This document shows positions 63,630-64,000 of a DNA stretch of 64,000 nt, in pieces. Each line of letters starts with the position of its first letter. Positions within the stretch are counted from its first letter, which is position 1. Made by a program: the position numbers and the translations under genes. This stretch comes from an uncultured Winogradskyella sp. (GTDB lineage Bacteria > Bacteroidota > Bacteroidia > Flavobacteriales > Flavobacteriaceae): assembly GCF_947495255.1 (NCBI RefSeq), contig NZ_CANLYI010000004.1, positions 62,001-126,000 of the forward strand. The letters are read 5' to 3'. The notes beneath the pieces are model-generated. The model made no database searches and had not been told where the DNA came from. It saw nothing but the letters and a program-made list of their open reading frames with translations.

Positions 63630-64000
63630 GAAAAGTAATTTTTTTTAGTTCCTTTATATAATCAGCAAACGAATAATTACTAAGATAGGTACGTCTTACA
63701 ATAGGTTTAATTTCTTCTTTAGTTCTCGAAAACTTATTAAACAATATTTCGAAATTATCTAAATCGTTATTTAAAACTTCAGCTACATTATCATCACAAA
63801 GATTTTGCGATACAACTTGTTCTGTTGTGAATACGGTTAGTCCACTCATTAGAGCCTCTATATAAACCAATGGAGAAACTTCATAATTTTCATCACTTAA
63901 AAATAATAATGCATCATTTTGCTGTAATGCTTCAAATTTATCATTTTCATTTAGTAAAGGTCCATAATAAGTAAGAAATTGATACTCTTTGTTTAATGCT
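63622..64000 (-). CDS. Glycosyltransferase family 4 (partial, 5' end beyond window)
   Basis: The frame is open to the right edge, giving the last 125 residues. It has the GT4 nucleotide-sugar binding region Y-G-P-L-L-N-E-N-D-K and the E-x7-E motif region F-L-S-D-E-N-Y-E-V-S-P-L-V-Y-I-E-A-L-M. This is the C-terminal half of a GT-B enzyme; the N-terminal acceptor domain is outside the window. It continues the polysaccharide locus to the right. Confidence 0.85.
   Translation of the reverse strand, partial: ALNKEYQFLTYYGPLLNENDKFEALQQNDALLFLSDENYEVSPLVYIEALMSGLTVFTTEQVVSQNLCDDNVAEVLNNDLDNFEILFNKFSRTKEEIKPIVRRTYLSNYSFADYIKELKKITFHG

Overview
The window looks like a chromosomal segment of a marine-type member of the family Flavobacteriaceae (phylum Bacteroidota). 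The DNA is AT-rich. It carries the gliding/type IX secretion genes gldH and sprE/porW, two proteins with C-terminal type IX sorting domains, and many families essentially confined to flavobacteria (GLPGLI, DUF4292, DUF5687, DUF6427, DUF6341, HU-CCDC81/SPOR). Several genes are preceded by exact matches to the Bacteroidota vegetative -7 element TAnnTTTG. No tRNA, rRNA, CRISPR array, insertion sequence or prophage was seen. Both ends cut through genes: a GLPGLI protein on the left and a glycosyltransferase on the right.

Layout. 1-5.1 kb: GLPGLI fragment, CNNM/CBS transporter, DNA repair methyltransferase, hotdog protein, serine hydrolase, membrane protein and exonuclease, closed by a bidirectional terminator. 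5.1-11.1 kb: a large mosaic subtilase exported by the type IX system, facing a fused dipeptide-type double ABC ATPase. 11.3-19.6 kb: succinyl-CoA:3-oxoacid CoA-transferase pair, bifunctional penicillin-binding protein, gldH, ricT, then a trhO / U32 (trhP-like) / ferredoxin cluster predicted to hydroxylate tRNA uridine-34. 19.6-25.1 kb: the most interesting region, described below. 25.1-36.9 kb: plsC, trpS, dprA, HU/SPOR protein, thioesterase, and a minus-strand envelope cluster (flippase, dut, sugar nucleotidyltransferase, ABM protein, TPR protein, DUF4292 lipoprotein, EnvC-like protein). 37-38.6 kb: a small paralogous lipoprotein family. 38.7-47.6 kb: sprE/porW, bactofilin, AtpZ-type protein and the atpBEFHAG part of the ATP synthase operon, with no beta and epsilon genes. 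47.7-51.8 kb: a PadR-controlled ABC export operon. 51.9-59.4 kb: PaaE-type reductase, GT9, DUF4254, upp, DUF6427, DUF6341, purD, CapK-like ligase. 59.4-64 kb: the start of an exopolysaccharide/O-antigen locus.

Main discovery candidate. Between 19.6 and 25.0 kb there is what looks like a complete ECF sigma-factor regulon. An operon encodes a lipoprotein, an ECF sigma factor, and a protein with an anti-sigma-like cytoplasmic N terminus, one inner-membrane helix, a long repetitive periplasmic linker and a C-terminal outer-membrane beta-barrel, so it would physically link the two membranes. A bipartite motif, GCAACC-N14-GCATCT, occurs three times within 2.3 kb with identical spacing: before this operon, before a secreted six-bladed beta-propeller protein with a type IX sorting domain, and before an orphan unit of about 265 nt that has a strong internal hairpin and ends in a classic terminator but has no convincing protein. 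Two of the motif copies are identical over 29 nt. I infer an autoregulated envelope-stress or cell-surface regulon with a small RNA or microprotein member.
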